This document shows positions 10,220 through 23,572 of a stretch of 64,000 nt of DNA, piece after piece. The position numbers and the translations under genes were made by a program. The stretch covers positions 48,730,501-48,794,500 of the forward strand of contig NC_089980.1 in assembly GCF_036417845.1 (NCBI RefSeq). Reading direction: 5' to 3'. Below the pieces are notes generated by a model, which searched no databases, was not told the DNA's origin, and saw only the letters and a program-made list of their open reading frames with translations. Source of the DNA: Apteryx mantelli (taxonomy: Eukaryota; Chordata; Aves; Apterygiformes; Apterygidae). Numbering within the stretch: the first letter of the stretch is position 1; every line of letters begins with the position of its first letter.

Positions 10220-13200
10220 TATATGTTGTATATAGACTATGAAATAATAGACAAGTGTTTTGTCTATGGTTATGATCAGAGGCCATTCAGACTACAGTAA
10301 CAGAACATGAAGTAGTATGAATGAGAGTGTTTCTGAATGAATACGACTTCTGTCAACATATCTAGAGAGAGAAATATATCTAATTTAGGACTGTTGCAAG
10401 CTAGCTATGGCAGCAGAGGCTACTGCAATCTGTGAAACCTAAACAAGAATTTGGGTAAACAGTTGGGTAATTAACAAAGTATTAAATGCTGAGTAGCAAG
10501 CTTATGGTCCTTGCTGTGCTTCATCTGGCTTAAAAATAGCTAAATTGACATACTCCTACATTCACTACTGTGTTTTCATCGTAGACACACTCTTGAATGC
10601 TAGTATTTTTTTTTTAAATTGTCATAATGAAAGTCAGCACACCATTGTTTAAGTGTGGAGTGCTTGGGTTAACAGCATCCTGAAGATACAAAAATACCAT
10701 TACATTGTAACCACATAGTAGAATATTGTACACAGAAGCTGGGATCAGTTCGGAAAGAGAGTCACAAGGTTGCAATTGAAGATTGAGATGAAGGTTGAGA
10801 TCCTCTGTATCTGCATGGCTCTGGCTTGCATTTGTGCAGCTCTGTCCGACGACTGCAAGCCCTTAACCCTCTAGGTGCACCTCTTTCACTGGCGACTGCA
10901 GGAGCTGGGCAGGAGGAGAGGAGCTAGTTACTCTGGCTCTGTAGCCATGGGGATTTCTCCATGGAGGAGCTATCATCCACTTAATAGAGCTAAGACATGT
11001 CCTTAAATGCCGAAGACAGAGTTTCCTTTGGCAGAGCGCTCCGTCGGGAGATGTGAGCCAAGGGACATGCTTTCCACGCACAGGGGGAAGCCTGGCATGC
11101 ACAAGGCCTCCAGCAATGGATGAGGGGATGGGATTCATGGTCTCCAAATTTATCTCTGGAAAATACTTCTAGTGCTATTTGGTATAGAGATAGCTTCAAA
11201 ACTATGCTAGACTCGCAGTTCTTGAAAACATACTATTTAGTTGCTCTTAGGTGTTGCTGGTATGTTTGTATTTTGTTCCATAGGAATACTGAAATGTAGG
11301 GAATTAGTATTAGATGATACATTCTTCATCTGACAGCTTTTCATGATTTCTCATCAGATGAAGATCATTAAGTATTACAATCATAATTTTTTACATATTA
11401 AACAATAAAAAGTCCCCATTTAAAGTTTGTTTATATAAAAAGCTTTCTTATGTAGACTGCTGTATTTTCAGGATTGTTAATAGACTGGAATAACAGAAGG
11501 GATTTTTTAATTATTTAAAATTGTTTAAAAAAAAATAATCTGCCATATCGCACAATGAATTAAAAGTTGTTAACCTGACTTGATACCCTGTCGTGTTTGA
11601 GTTTGTTGGCAATAATGCATTTAACATGCAAGATGTATGGTGTGTTTTTTATGTTGTTTCAATGATAGACCTCCAAGCAGGTTTCCAGTAGCTTTAAAGA
11701 TGTATAACCTCATATGAAGTAGAGGAGTATAAACAAATTATGTTTGATTAGCGATAATTTTACTGTAGAAGCAGCATGACTATTAGGATTAGTTATGTTT
11801 TTGTGCTTCCGAGGTAGGATAATCCTGGGAATTACATGCTATAACTTCTTTTAGTACATCTAACCCATAATTTAGAATGGAATTGCAATGCTGTTGTCTC
11901 TTGATGCATCTCTTGTTATGTGTAGTAACCGCAAAGGATGCAAAACAAAATTATATGTGAGATATGAGCTATGTAAAGTATCAGAGTTCAGGTTCATTGT
12001 AGATGTATCAGAATATTTCCCAAGTCCTGAGAAATCACACAACGCCAATAAGAGAAATGCTTTTATCTGTAGCTGAGCAACTAATACCCTAAAAAAAAAA
12101 AAGTAACTTTTTTTTTTAAGAATATACTCCCTCCATAATGTCTTCTTGCTGTGATAGTAGAGGATGAAGTAACCTTAAAAAGAGAAAAATGGAAATGCTT
12201 GTTTCTGTCCTAATGCGACCTGGAGCAGTACGTGACATGGCTTCTATGCTGCTGTCACATGTGGCCAAGGAAATCTTCTGCAAGAGTGAAGAGAACGGGC
12301 TGTCAGCTGTGCTGTCCCGCAGGATCTCTTCCAGAAAAGGCTATAAACCATTTGGTCAAGAGGGATAAAGCCTATATTAGAAATCATGTTTACAGACTCC
12401 ACCTTCCTTTTCTTCTGCTGAGAGGCAGGTGAAAGGTGGAGAAGGAGGAAGATTTGGTGTTTAGGATAGGATTCCTAAGTTCTCAGGGCCTGCCCTCTGA
12501 TTTTGTTTGTTGCCTCCCTCACAGCACCCTCTTGGGTGGCCAGAGAATTTTCTGTGTCCCTATTAGCACTATCGCTTGGTAGGTTTGCTTTGGGAATGGA
12601 AAGTCTGATGTAAACCCTCTCTTTTCCTTTTGGGTAGTACTCCTCCCTACCCCTTCAGGTTCTTTGGCCTTGATTTAGGCAGAAGTGCAATGCCCTTGCC
12701 TGTGTCCTTTTTCCCTTCCTGCCCTGCTTTGCAGTCTCGAGGCTGCTGCTAATGCCTTCTGCTGCCAATCTGGTTTTGCTCCTGTTATAGTATAAGAGTA
12801 GAAATGGGAAAAGGACAGGCATTCTTGAAAATAATTTCTCCCAGGTCAACTGTTTATTTGCTGTGTCTGTTGTTTATGAAAAAGGAAAATTTAAGCTTAG
12901 ACATGCTTTAAAAGTCGGTAAGATCTTACCCTGTTGTGATTCTGCAATTACAATTGCCCAGGCTGATACTGATCTGTAATCTGAAAGGTATTATTGCAAA
13001 ATTGTTGTCTTGTCAAGCTGTGACTGACAATTTGAGTTGCGGTCTTCTGGTAAATCTAAATTTAGGCTTTATTATGTATCTGAAATCCATACCTGATGTT
13101 ATATATTTTTTTCTCTGCATACTATAGCCCATAACATTACTGTTTTTTAAAAACTGATGTGCACCACAGGAAGATTATCTGCACATGGTAAATGATAAAG

Positions 13201-14609
13201 ACACCAAAATAAGTTTGTGAACTGGATTATCTTTAGTATTAATTTTCTTTGGGTAAATTATAATTGTGCAAGTACAAAATTAAAATTAGTGCTATGAGGG
13301 AAAACATAAGTGATTAAAAAGTGGATAACTTCTAGCTAATATAATATGTAGTGACAAAATTAGTTTCAGCTATCTCCTGAGAGTGTTTTTTTTTTCCTCT
13401 CCATTTTGCACAAGACACTGGAAGTTTTACACTGCATTAGAGCATTTTTTAAAAATTTAAATAATTTAAGAACTACTAATGATATCCTGTCCACAGGCAT
13501 TGGAATTTGTTGTTAGTGATAACCTCCATTGTAATTGTACTCAAAGGCCGCTCTGTGCTTTTGGCTGTATAGTACATGGGGTGGTATTGTTCTCTCTTGA
13601 AACACCTACAGTCTTGATCATAACCAGATGCAACAATTATTTTGAACTGTTAAAAATAATATAGGTGAAGATTACAGAATTCTTGTCATGTCTGTCCACC
13701 CCACCTACTCATGTTTTGAAACTATTGGTTAATTCATGAAAGTTTAATGGAGGCGGGGGTTCAAAGTAGGTTAGCGTCCTAGAAGCTTAATGAAAATAAG
13801 TGGCCGTGTAGAAGAAAAAGACCCAATAAATGTCCTGAGAGAATTGGTACCAGAAGAGCTAATCCTTGTTAGACACCTTATTGTCCCACCATGATGTGGG
13901 AGACATTACAAATGCCTCTGTTGCAGGACAGGCTTCAGCCAGAGCTTGCATTTCCTCAGACAGTGAAAGTCATTTGACCACAAAATACAGCACAGTGCGG
14001 AAACCAGGCGTTGTTAGCTCAGGTGCTTGAGAAGTTACCAATTAGAAGAGCATCCACAATTTCCCTAGTATTGTCTAGCCATGTATCCTCTTGATCCCTG
14101 TCCCGAGGAAGGTTTAAGAGAGAGGATAGCATTATGGACTTAGGTCAGGGTCATTGATCTGTGGCACTGGTGTAACATGGAGGAAAGTGGGAAAGTGCTT
14201 CTATGAAGGGCCTCCAAAGTAGTGTGATATTGTTGATGTCTAGATACCGTGGGAGGATGTCTTGGTATTCTCTCCTTCTGTGTTTTTTCTTTATGGCCTG
14301 TTGAATGAACTTAAAATGGGGGCTATATGGAAGTTGAAATAATGAAATTTAAAAGAGGGACCTAATGGAAGAGTTGAAAACTAGGAATGGCAGGCAAGTT
14401 GGAAAAGTATATGGATGCTGTGGGAGAAAGATGATGCAGTAGTCAGAACGGGACGTGTCCGGTTGAAACTATCTGGCATTTTTACTCATTCTTTTAAAAT
14501 AAATACAAATTTAAAGTTCCTCTAACTGGCTTCTAGCTTTTTACCTGAGCTGGTATATCTTGATCAGAGGGGCACTTCTATTTATTTTGGATTTCATATT
14601 CTGCATACA

Positions 14610-14701
14610 TTATATATATGTATGTATATGTATATATATGTATATGTATATGTGTGTGTGTGTGTGTATATATATATATAATGTATACACACACACACAC
14701 A
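14610..14701. repeat. Compound AT/GT/AC microsatellite
   Basis: A (TA/TGTA)n stretch is followed by (TG)n at about 14651-14667, then (TA)n, then (AC)n to 14701. The TG and AC runs are complementary, so single strands can fold back across the (TA)n centre. It lies about 130 bp upstream of a CR1 fragment. Confidence 0.9.
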
Positions 14702-14828
14702 AAATAATACTGCTTTCCTGTTACTTTTGATGGCTCAGGGGAGACCAGAGACTGTGCAAAAGAAAACAGAAGAATGACTTGTCCCGGTACATTTGGTTTT
14801 GAGAAGAGAGAAGCAAAAGTGTTGTTCT

Positions 14829-14960
14829 TGGAGATATCCAAAACCTGACTGGACACAGTCCTGAGTAACCTGCTGCAGTTTACCCTGTTTGGAGCAGGAG
14901 GGTTGAACCAGATGATCCCTAGAGTCCCTTCCAACCTCAACTACTCTGTGATTCTGTGAA
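14829..14960 (+). mobile_element. CR1 LINE, diverged 3' end fragment
   Basis: It reads 'gatatccaaaacctgactgg', then 'ttggagcaggagggttgaac' and 'agtcccttccaacctcaact', and ends with degraded ATTCTGTG octamers (ACTCTGTG ATTCTGTG). It is more diverged than the copies at 10.1 and 44.9 kb. Its 5' limit is approximate. Confidence 0.88.
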
Positions 14961-17156
14961 AAGAAGATTTAATAGAAAAATGTAAAATTCTGGATATGGA
15001 TCCGTGTGACAGCCTACCTGATATGATAGCTAGAAGCTGCTGAATGGGGAGGTTATTCTTAACAGTCCCCCAAGTCTTTGCTGTCCTTACAGTATGATCC
15101 CTTTGCTTCCCCTTTGCCAGCTTTGCTGCTTATCTGATGTGTGATATAATATTTCCTTGTTTTATTCCCCAGAAGCATTTTCTACTGTTAGCTTCAGTTT
15201 AGTAGAAGGAACTCTACAGAAGTTTTCAGTTGTTTCTTGCCACAAAGAAAATCCTGGTTTTGGCTTACTAATGTCTTGGTTATGTAGGCGAGTCCTGAGT
15301 TTTCTTGTTTCTGCTGACTTTATTTTATTTTTATGACAGATTGTACTGATTTAAAGGGGTGTGCTTAACTTCCGTAATCATAATTCTCACTGTGCGCCTC
15401 TGCAGCTGAACAGGTTTTTGTAGAGACCCAAGGTAAAATTTTGATTCTTGCCCAATGGTGTCCTGATGACTGTGGAGAAAGAGTCAAGTGGAAAATTAGT
15501 TGATCACCAGAGCATAATTCCTATGCTAACTCAAGCCATAATCATTTGTTCATAAAATATTTAACTTTCCTGTTTATCATGTTAACTACTAGCCACCCTC
15601 AGCTCAGAATCCATTCTGTTATTAGCTTGATTGTTCAAGCTTAAATGGAGTTAAAGGATAAATAGTTTTTGAAGTTAGCTATTTTCTTGACCCTTGTGTA
15701 TTGTAATACCTGAATCCTGCAGTCAATAGATAGGAAATGCAACTTCTGACTTCCCTGGCAGAAGGCTTGCCTGAGCGTTCATGCAGGTTTAGTGTGCTGC
15801 ACACGTAGTCTGGTTGTCAGCACTGGAAGGAAAAAGCAGAGGAGTGTGTTGATAACTTCTTAAAAGGGCATGATTAGGAGTGGGTGCGATGCAGGAATGC
15901 AGAGAAGGGACAAAAGGTAATCACTGAGAAAGAAGAGGCAGAAAAAACACTTGTATCAACTATAAGCCCTTTAAAAAAATTCATATGAATAATGTCTGGC
16001 TCATTCAACTGTTAAGAAGGTGTGCTAGTGATCTGAAAAGACAATTTCTGTGGCAGGGACATTCTTGCCAGTGGGAAGGATAATGGTAAAATAGGGGAAA
16101 GAAATTTAGACAAGATTTTTGGTGAAGCATGGTCCTGAAAGAAGAAAGATATTAGCCTCATGGAAAATGTTGAGTGTGAAATAAAACTATGTATATGTTA
16201 CCTGCACAAAATCTTTGTTCAATGTATTCCACACTTATTGAAGGCCAGAAACTTGCTTTCTTTTATTTGTGAAGAAAAGCTTGAAAGCAGGTCACTTGAA
16301 CATAAAGATTCAAACTATAGTGCCATCTTGCTATTTTTTTGGACTCCTAAGTTGTGTTTTATAGCAGTAGTACTTTTTTAATAACAATATACTTATCAAG
16401 TGCAGTGTTTCCAGATATCACGGTGGAGAGACAGTTTGCCTTTGGAAGCAAACTTCTAGAAAGGAATGCTGGAAAGATGTAATGTACTAGTATGGAGAGA
16501 AATTTTGTGAGACTGTTTTTCTCAAAACCTGAAGCAAAAGACTTTCTCATTGGGTTAGTAAGAAATTCATTGAATAGCTCTGAAAGAACTGCAGGGTATA
16601 ATTTCTACAAAGCTAAAAGGGATTAAATTTAATGCTTTATACAGTAATGTGTCCCCCCTGCCTGGTACCTTAGCTTGAAGTGGGTGAAGAAGGGGAAGGG
16701 AGTATAAGGAAAGTGAAAACTACTTCCCCGGTGAGAATTGTTACTATGGTCCTTGATCCATATAAAATGATTGGCTGGCTCTGCCTTGCTGAAGCTACAG
16801 TGTGTTTGCTTGTCTGTGGATATGTTGCACTTCTGTGTCTGAAGCAGTTGTTTGTCCTCTTTTAAAATGCGACAGCCTTATCCCTGATAGAGCAAAGTAC
16901 AGGTCCTCTTCCTCTCCCTGCTGTGGCCTGGCTGCTGTTCAGTGTCACAGCAATAGCACTTGGAGCTCCAGAGATAAGTGATGTATTGAGGGACACTTGC
17001 TGCATATAAAAGTGTATCTGAAAAATTTTGTCTCCCCCATTTCATCGCAGTTTGCCCTTCCTCACATTTTCTTCTGCATGTTCTTGAGGCATTTTTATAT
17101 TGTCTGTGTGCGAGAGGTGAATTCAGGAACTACTTTGCAGATGATGGTGCTAGGAA

Positions 17157-17366
17157 CCACAGAAACCAAAGCAAGCTATATAAAGCAGAGACTGACACCA
17201 AAACTTGCACGATGTTTAAAATATCTGGATCCAGAGTGTGTGGGGTTTTTTTTGTTGTTGTTGTTGTTGTTTTTAAATTGCAGTGCACTAGCCTGGTACA
17301 AGCCTTTCTCATCTTATACCATGTGCAATAGTCTCTGCTTTATATAGCTTGCCTTGGTTTCTGTGG
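17157..17366. repeat. Long inverted repeat (foldback) with 36-bp arms
   Basis: The left arm 17157-17192 (starting CCACAGAAACC, ending GCAGAGAC) is matched by the reverse complement of 17331-17366 at 35 of 36 bases, with a single A/G difference at 17170. The loop is 138 bp and contains a T-rich (TTG)n tract. Weaker complementarity continues outside the arms (CTAGGA at 17150 with CTCCTAG at 17376-17382) and inside them (TTGCAC near 17206 with GTGCAA near 17323), which suggests a longer, decayed palindromic element such as a non-autonomous DNA transposon. I do not recognise the family. Confidence 0.85.
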
Positions 17367-20300
17367 TGCATTGACTCCTAGTCCTCCAGCTGTTGAAGGT
17401 ATTTAAGTCCAGATTTCTGAAAACACAGAGATGAACTAAAACCTTTAAAAAAAAAAAGTGGCACAGAAATTCACTTCATATATCTCTTCAGAGATACAGG
17501 TTCATAAGTGTCTGTTGTTTTAGCAAATGGGACTGGCTACTCAGTTATTTAAAATCTTTATTCACTTGTTATACTAAAACTGTCTCATTTAGTTGAGATT
17601 GATGTACAACAGATGGAATAGCTATGGAAACAAATTTTTTAAAATACTGTATGAAACTCAACAATGTGATGATAGATATCTGAAATTTTTGCCTGGGGGG
17701 GGGAAAAATCTGAGCAATAATCTCCTTAAGATACATATGACATCAACTGTAAAACAGATATAGCAATAAAATGTAGATTTTATTTTAGATGAAATACTAA
17801 AGAATTATGGGGCTTTTCTGTAGTTTTGGTTTTATTCCCCAAAATAAGTACAGAATAGTATCTCTTAATTTAAGAATGTCACTTTCCTTGTTTGAGGCAA
17901 TAGATGAATTGTGCTAATTGGCACCAAAAAGAGCAACGCATATTAAGCATAATAATAGCAAGATAGTTATAAAGGTTCTTATTTTGCAGCCCAGTTACAG
18001 CAAGAAGTTATTCTTGTCACTTCTGGCTAATGGATGTCTAGCATTTCATTAGTCATGCAGTCAGCATATTGCTCATATGTGGATTTTGCTGTCTCTTAAT
18101 GGCCCTAGGTGGTGGTGTGTGTGTTTTTGCTGAAATAAATATTCCACTAACTTCTCACTGATTGGGAAGTTACTGGGATTTAAGTAGTTTTATTTTTATG
18201 GTGTTTTATTCTGCGTTACAGGAAGCACTTACCTTTTTTTTTCCTGTTTGCCATCTTTATAGAAATTCCCTTTGCAATATTAAATGTCATTTTACTTGGT
18301 TTAATGTTTTTTTTATCTGAAGAGGCTATTGTAAGATTTCTCACTTGTAAGGATCAGTTGTCATTTTCCTTGCTTTCTGCCACCAGACGAAGCCTTTATA
18401 GAGCATCTGTACCCTCTTGGGTCCAGATGTTTAGAACAGAACCTAGAATACAGGGTCAATCAAAGTGAAGAATGGCAGCACTCACTTACTTTTTAATTTA
18501 TGTCCTGCTTGTGTATAAAGCTGAAGATATTCTCAGCTGGTAGGTAAATTGTAATGCATGTATGAGGAACTCCTGGAGTTTAGATACATAGTTGGAGGAT
18601 TAAAGTCCTTGTTTTGTCACTGGCTTCCCCTGGATTTGAATAAGGTCTTCCATTGCTCATCTATCTGAGATGTATGAAGCTTACTGCATTGACACATATG
18701 TTTAGAAGTTGCTGATAATGTATAAAATAGAAAATATTTTAATATACGTTTGTATATTTCCTAGAGGGCAATACTTGGCCTGTAGCCCGCTTGAACGTCT
18801 TGAGCAATGATTATAGGCAGCGGAAGGCATATCTGCTGTAAATTTGTTTAATAGTATGAATATGAAAAAGTCCAACACCAACAGTTTTATACATACATTT
18901 AGAATTAACAGAGCTTTTTAAAATTGCTAAAATGTGTCCTAATTCAGCCAGAACTAAAAGCTTTGCTTTGTGAAATTTTATGGCTTGTGCAATTTGCCAG
19001 GTCGGAATATTACTATGTTAGAACATATAATGGTTCCTTCCAGCTACCAGAGCTGTGAAACCTGCTTGTCCTTAGGCCAAGAAAAAAGTGCATGTGTAGA
19101 GAAGATGCTTAACTGATACCATAGAAGAATACAAAAGGGGCCAGTGGAATCTAAATTACAACAGGCTAAAGAAAATGTCAGCCTGAAAAATTGTTTACCT
19201 GAGATGGGTTCAGTAGAGGTAACCTCCAGAGCTGCTCTGAGCAGAAAGGATATTAGGTATTTTTTGGGGAAAAAAAAGCCGGTCATAAAGGAAGAATCTG
19301 TCATTTTTCTAAAAAATATTGGTCTGCCACAGATGATACTGTGAGACTAATCACTTACCAACTCCAAGTGACACTTTAGCAGATGGAAGCTAAAGTAGCA
19401 ACATATGTATGGTATGCTTACTGAAGGGTTATGAAACATACTTTCTCATTTTGCATGTATGTGTAAAAATCTCAAGCAGAGAGCTTCTGCAAGGCGATCC
19501 CTGCACACCTTATTCTCCTTGGAGAGCTACCAGTCTGACAAGGCCATGGCCCCTCTGTGACTCATGGGAGCATTTAAAAAGAATGAGGGGGAAGCAGAAA
19601 ATACAGGTCTGGAAAGAGTGTCATATTTTCTGTTCAAGACATGAATTTACTGAAGTTGAGAGGCACCTCAAGGAGAGGATAAAAGCATTTTAAATGAACA
19701 GGATTTCTTATTGGAACAGTTCTCTAAGAGCTTGTATGCAAACTGATGTAGAGAGAGTTGGCTATGGGGCTGGACATGAGAAAGCTGGACATTTGTATTT
19801 GTCCAAGACAACCATGGGCTGGAAGCACAAAAACTAAAAACTAGGCATTTAGCTGGAGAGTCTGGGGCTGGTTGTACGGTAGCATCAGGGTTGTTGCACT
19901 TAACTGTTGTTACACTGAGCGTGTAGGTATAATGATCAGTACTGAGTAACCAGAAGATTAGCCAAGATTTTGAATATCCTGTTTCAAAGTTGAGTTTTTA
20001 GCCTATCAGCTTGGTCCTGAACTCAGGAGGAACTGAATTATTAGAGGATGTGTTTCACCTTTGAACAGGTAGCTCACAGCAATGTCAGTGTTTCATATGC
20101 GCAATATATAGTGATATCTGTCTTTCTGTTTTGGGGGAGGGGGAGCTATTGTAAGATTCCAGCCACTTTCCTTTTTCCCTCCAGCTTTCCTCCCTGTATA
20201 ATTCTTGCTTTGGACCAGATGAAATAATTTACAGGACTCCCAAATGCTTCAGAAATAATTATGGAGCCAAATTCTGTGTCCTTACTTAGAGATCCCCATG

Positions 20301-22291
20301 GGAATTTTAACTTTGGGAATTTGTCTGTTTAGAACAACTGTATTGTAGGCATATTAATTTTTAATTTTCACATCTTTTTAACCTTCCGCTATGGAGTCTT
20401 AAAAGCTGTAACTGTCTGTACACGTATTATTTTATGACCCGTGTAGGTAGGGCTGCTTGTGAAGCATGTATGTGGTACTCATTCTCATGTGTTCATATAG
20501 ATTTTAATTATAAAATTCATTTGTACTAGAAAATATTCCACTAGTAGTTGTTATTAATTGAAAGATTATGCTTGCTTTTCTGCTCAATAGCACACAAGGA
20601 TTTGGCGTCTGTTTTAAAATCTGCATTTGTTGGGACATCTCAATGTCGATCCATTTTACAGCCAGAAGGTAACAAAATTTTTAATTATTCATTTTATTTT
20701 CCAGATACAAAATCACCTGCATTGTACATCTCCCTCTCTCCCTTTTGCTGTAAATTCTTTGAGGCATGAAATAGCCTGCCAGGTGTCTGTTACACTCTGA
20801 AGTTAATGAATGGTTATCAGTATATAATAGCTCAGCTACAAACTGTAATGCATGCATAATATCATTGTGTAGAATTTTTTGCCTTCAGACAATGTCTAAT
20901 CAATCGCTGTAGGTTTAGTCATGTCATCCTAGACTGTGCTTTCCCCCAAGCATCCAAAATGGAAACCTCCTCCTCCCCTGCCCTCCTGTCCCGTTAGCAA
21001 ATGAGGTTAGAAACTTTTCTCAGCTTAGAAATGTTTGCAGTTTTGCCATGGTAGCTTTTAGCAGAGCAGGTATTTTGCCTTTATCTTGTGACGAGTCCTT
21101 TATATTTGTTCCGACTAGTGGAAATAAATGACCTCTAGTTTCTCCTGGGCTTGTTCCTATGAAGTCGAGTTCATCCTTGATGTGTACACAGCTTGTTTAC
21201 TGCTGCTGTGGATGTGAGCTCGCAACCAGGAAAAAGAAAACTATGTGGACTCGGTCTTGTAATTGTCTCCTGGCAGAACTTCTAAAGAGGTCAGAACAAG
21301 GTTTTTATATTTTTAAACTCATCTGTTGGAACTAGTAATTTCCAGAAAAGCTTTTTTTTTTTTGTTCGTTTGTGTTATATTTTTATATGTATGTATGCTT
21401 CTTACACAATAAAAAGAGCTGTGCTAATTTTAACTGGAAGACCAGTATGTTCTCTTAAACTTATTTTATAGATGAAATAAATAGAAAATTATTTTGGGAA
21501 AGACTAAATGTTTTAACAGTCTCTAAATAATTCAGTTCTTATTTTTGAAAAGTTATTTTCAAACTAAGGTTACCTTAAATTTAAAATAAAAAAATCCATT
21601 AATTCCTTCTTCTTGTATTGGATTTTATTTTTTGAGTTACTGAGGATACATTTAAGAAATTCTATGGTACACATTTGATGAAATCACTTTATTACATCAA
21701 TAAGGTTACTGCGGACGCTACCTACTGCAAAGGTAATTCAACTTAATGTTGGAAGTAGGCCCTAAAATCAGTTTGTAGCTTGATGAGATTTAACCACAAT
21801 TTTGTACAGTAATGGCTTCACTGTCAGGCTCGGTGGGGAAACCTTCATATAAAAATGTCATAGCAGTTGCTTGAACAACACTGTAGTAAACTTAAACTAT
21901 TTTTTTCCGGCTTCCCATTAGGCTTTTCATCTATTTGGCATAACTGTGTTGACAAAGCCTCGTCAACAGAAAGATGAGTCTCATTTTATATCTACAGTAA
22001 CTTAAATGTATGTTTGTGATCGTAGCTTCTTTAGCACTGTCAGCGAGGAGTGATGTTTTCACGTTATGTGGTTTAATTCCTGGGCCTATTTCAGCAAAAT
22101 ATTTTAAAAGTAATGCTCGCCCCGCAAGAGTATCCATATCTCACTTGTGCCACAGGCCAGAGGGAGCTCAGGAAGGCTGCGCTGCTCTGGGGCTGCTGTG
22201 TTTCAAATGCTCAAGGGGGTGGACAGAGTTTGAAGAGAGAATAAATGGAAATGACTGTGGTAGAGCTTATTAAAACTGTTCTTCTGTGGAC

Positions 22292-22318
22292 TGTTTCACA
22301 ATAAATGCATGTGAAACA
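22292..22318. repeat. Perfect 9-bp inverted repeat, 9-bp spacer
   Basis: TGTTTCACA is followed by ATAAATGCA and then TGTGAAACA, its exact reverse complement. It lies 38 bp upstream of the GC-rich hairpin at 22357-22379. Confidence 0.6.
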
Positions 22319-22356
22319 ATAGGTTTAAGTGGAAGAAAAAAATTTCACCACATGAC

Positions 22357-22379
22357 ACTCGGCAGTGTTGCTGCCGAGT
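22357..22379. repeat. GC-rich hairpin in AT-rich intron
   Basis: ACTCGGCAG, a 5-nt loop TGTTG, then CTGCCGAGT form a perfect 9-bp stem that keeps one CpG in each arm within an otherwise AT-rich, CpG-poor setting. It could be an RNA hairpin, a dimeric protein site or chance. No T-tract or other context marks it as a known small RNA. Confidence 0.6.
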
Positions 22380-23529
22380 TGTGTGCTGCTATGAAGATAG
22401 AAGCAGACATGCGTTTATTTCCAGAGTGACTTCTGTATGTTTTCCAACATTTAAATGTTTTTCATTAGGCGAGATTATTTTGTTTTTAAACTGGGAACAT
22501 AATCAACAAAGGCTAAGATGGCTAAAATTAAAAAAAAAAAAAAAAATAGAAAGAATGAGAATGGCTTTTTTTTTTTTTTTTTACATTTCATTTCCAATTA
22601 TAAGTTAGAAAAGGTATCATCTCTGATATAAGCAAGAAAATGCCTACTTAAATAATGTGATTTTTAAGTCAACATGTCTGTGGAGAAACCACCTCTGTTT
22701 TATTTCTAGAATTAGCATAACAAAAGGATTTGCTAGGGGGAAAAAAAAACTTATGTCAGATAAAAACAACATTCTGTTTGACTTCTAAGCAACAATTTCT
22801 GGCTTGTTTTGTCTTGCTCACTTTTCCACTAAACTCCCTTTCAGATACTCAACATTAAGAAAGTTAATGGGTCTAAAACAGTGTAATGGCGCTCTCAAGT
22901 TGTTTAATTGCATGCTCGATTTCACTGAAAAGATGCTACATCAATGCCAGGCAAAGAAACAATATTCAAACAGGGCATAACAACATGTCGTGAATGTACA
23001 TAATATGTTAGAAACTAGCTCTCAAGGATATGAATGGCAAATCAGTTGAAAATACTCTCGTATGTAGTTCTCACTTTTCTACTGAACTTGCACTGAAGCC
23101 ATCGAGTTTAATTTTGCTTAATTTCTGATTTGCATTATGCATGTGTCAAATCTACAGAAACTCATGATACTGCAGAAGTTCTTTTCCCTTTGTATGGAGA
23201 AGACTTTATGGTTTCTAAGGTTCTAGTTTTTGAACTATCGAGTATTTTTAATTGCATCAGAAATGCAGACTACAAATGAACTGTATCTGGGAAGAGAAAA
23301 GCATTCCACAGGTGTTAGTATATGGTTAATTTGCTATTGTGCAAATATTGAAATGACCTGTCCAATTAGCAGACAGCTCTTTAGGCACTGTTATGGTTTA
23401 AGAAAAAGCTGTTAAAGTAGCACAGTTCTTGATGCAAGGTCTAATGTTTCCATAATTGCAAGTGTAGTAATCCAGGTTTCAATTACAGTTTCTCTAGAGA
23501 AGAAATAATCTTATTGTGTGTGGCTTGCT

Positions 23530-23572
23530 TGTTTGTTTGGTTTTTGTTTTGGGTGTTTTGTTTTGTTTTGTT
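23530..23572. repeat. (GTTTT)n-like low-complexity tract
   Basis: Repeated GTTTG/GTTTTG units form a low-complexity T/G tract. The AT-rich stretch at 23678-23745 follows about 100 bp downstream. Confidence 0.7.

Noticed and set aside
14578..14940. 120-codon minus-strand ORF
   Set aside because: It translates the antisense of a CR1 fragment and the TG/AC microsatellite.
17130..17312. ORFs across the foldback loop
   Set aside because: They read through the (TTG)n tract and the inverted repeat arms and have no coding features.
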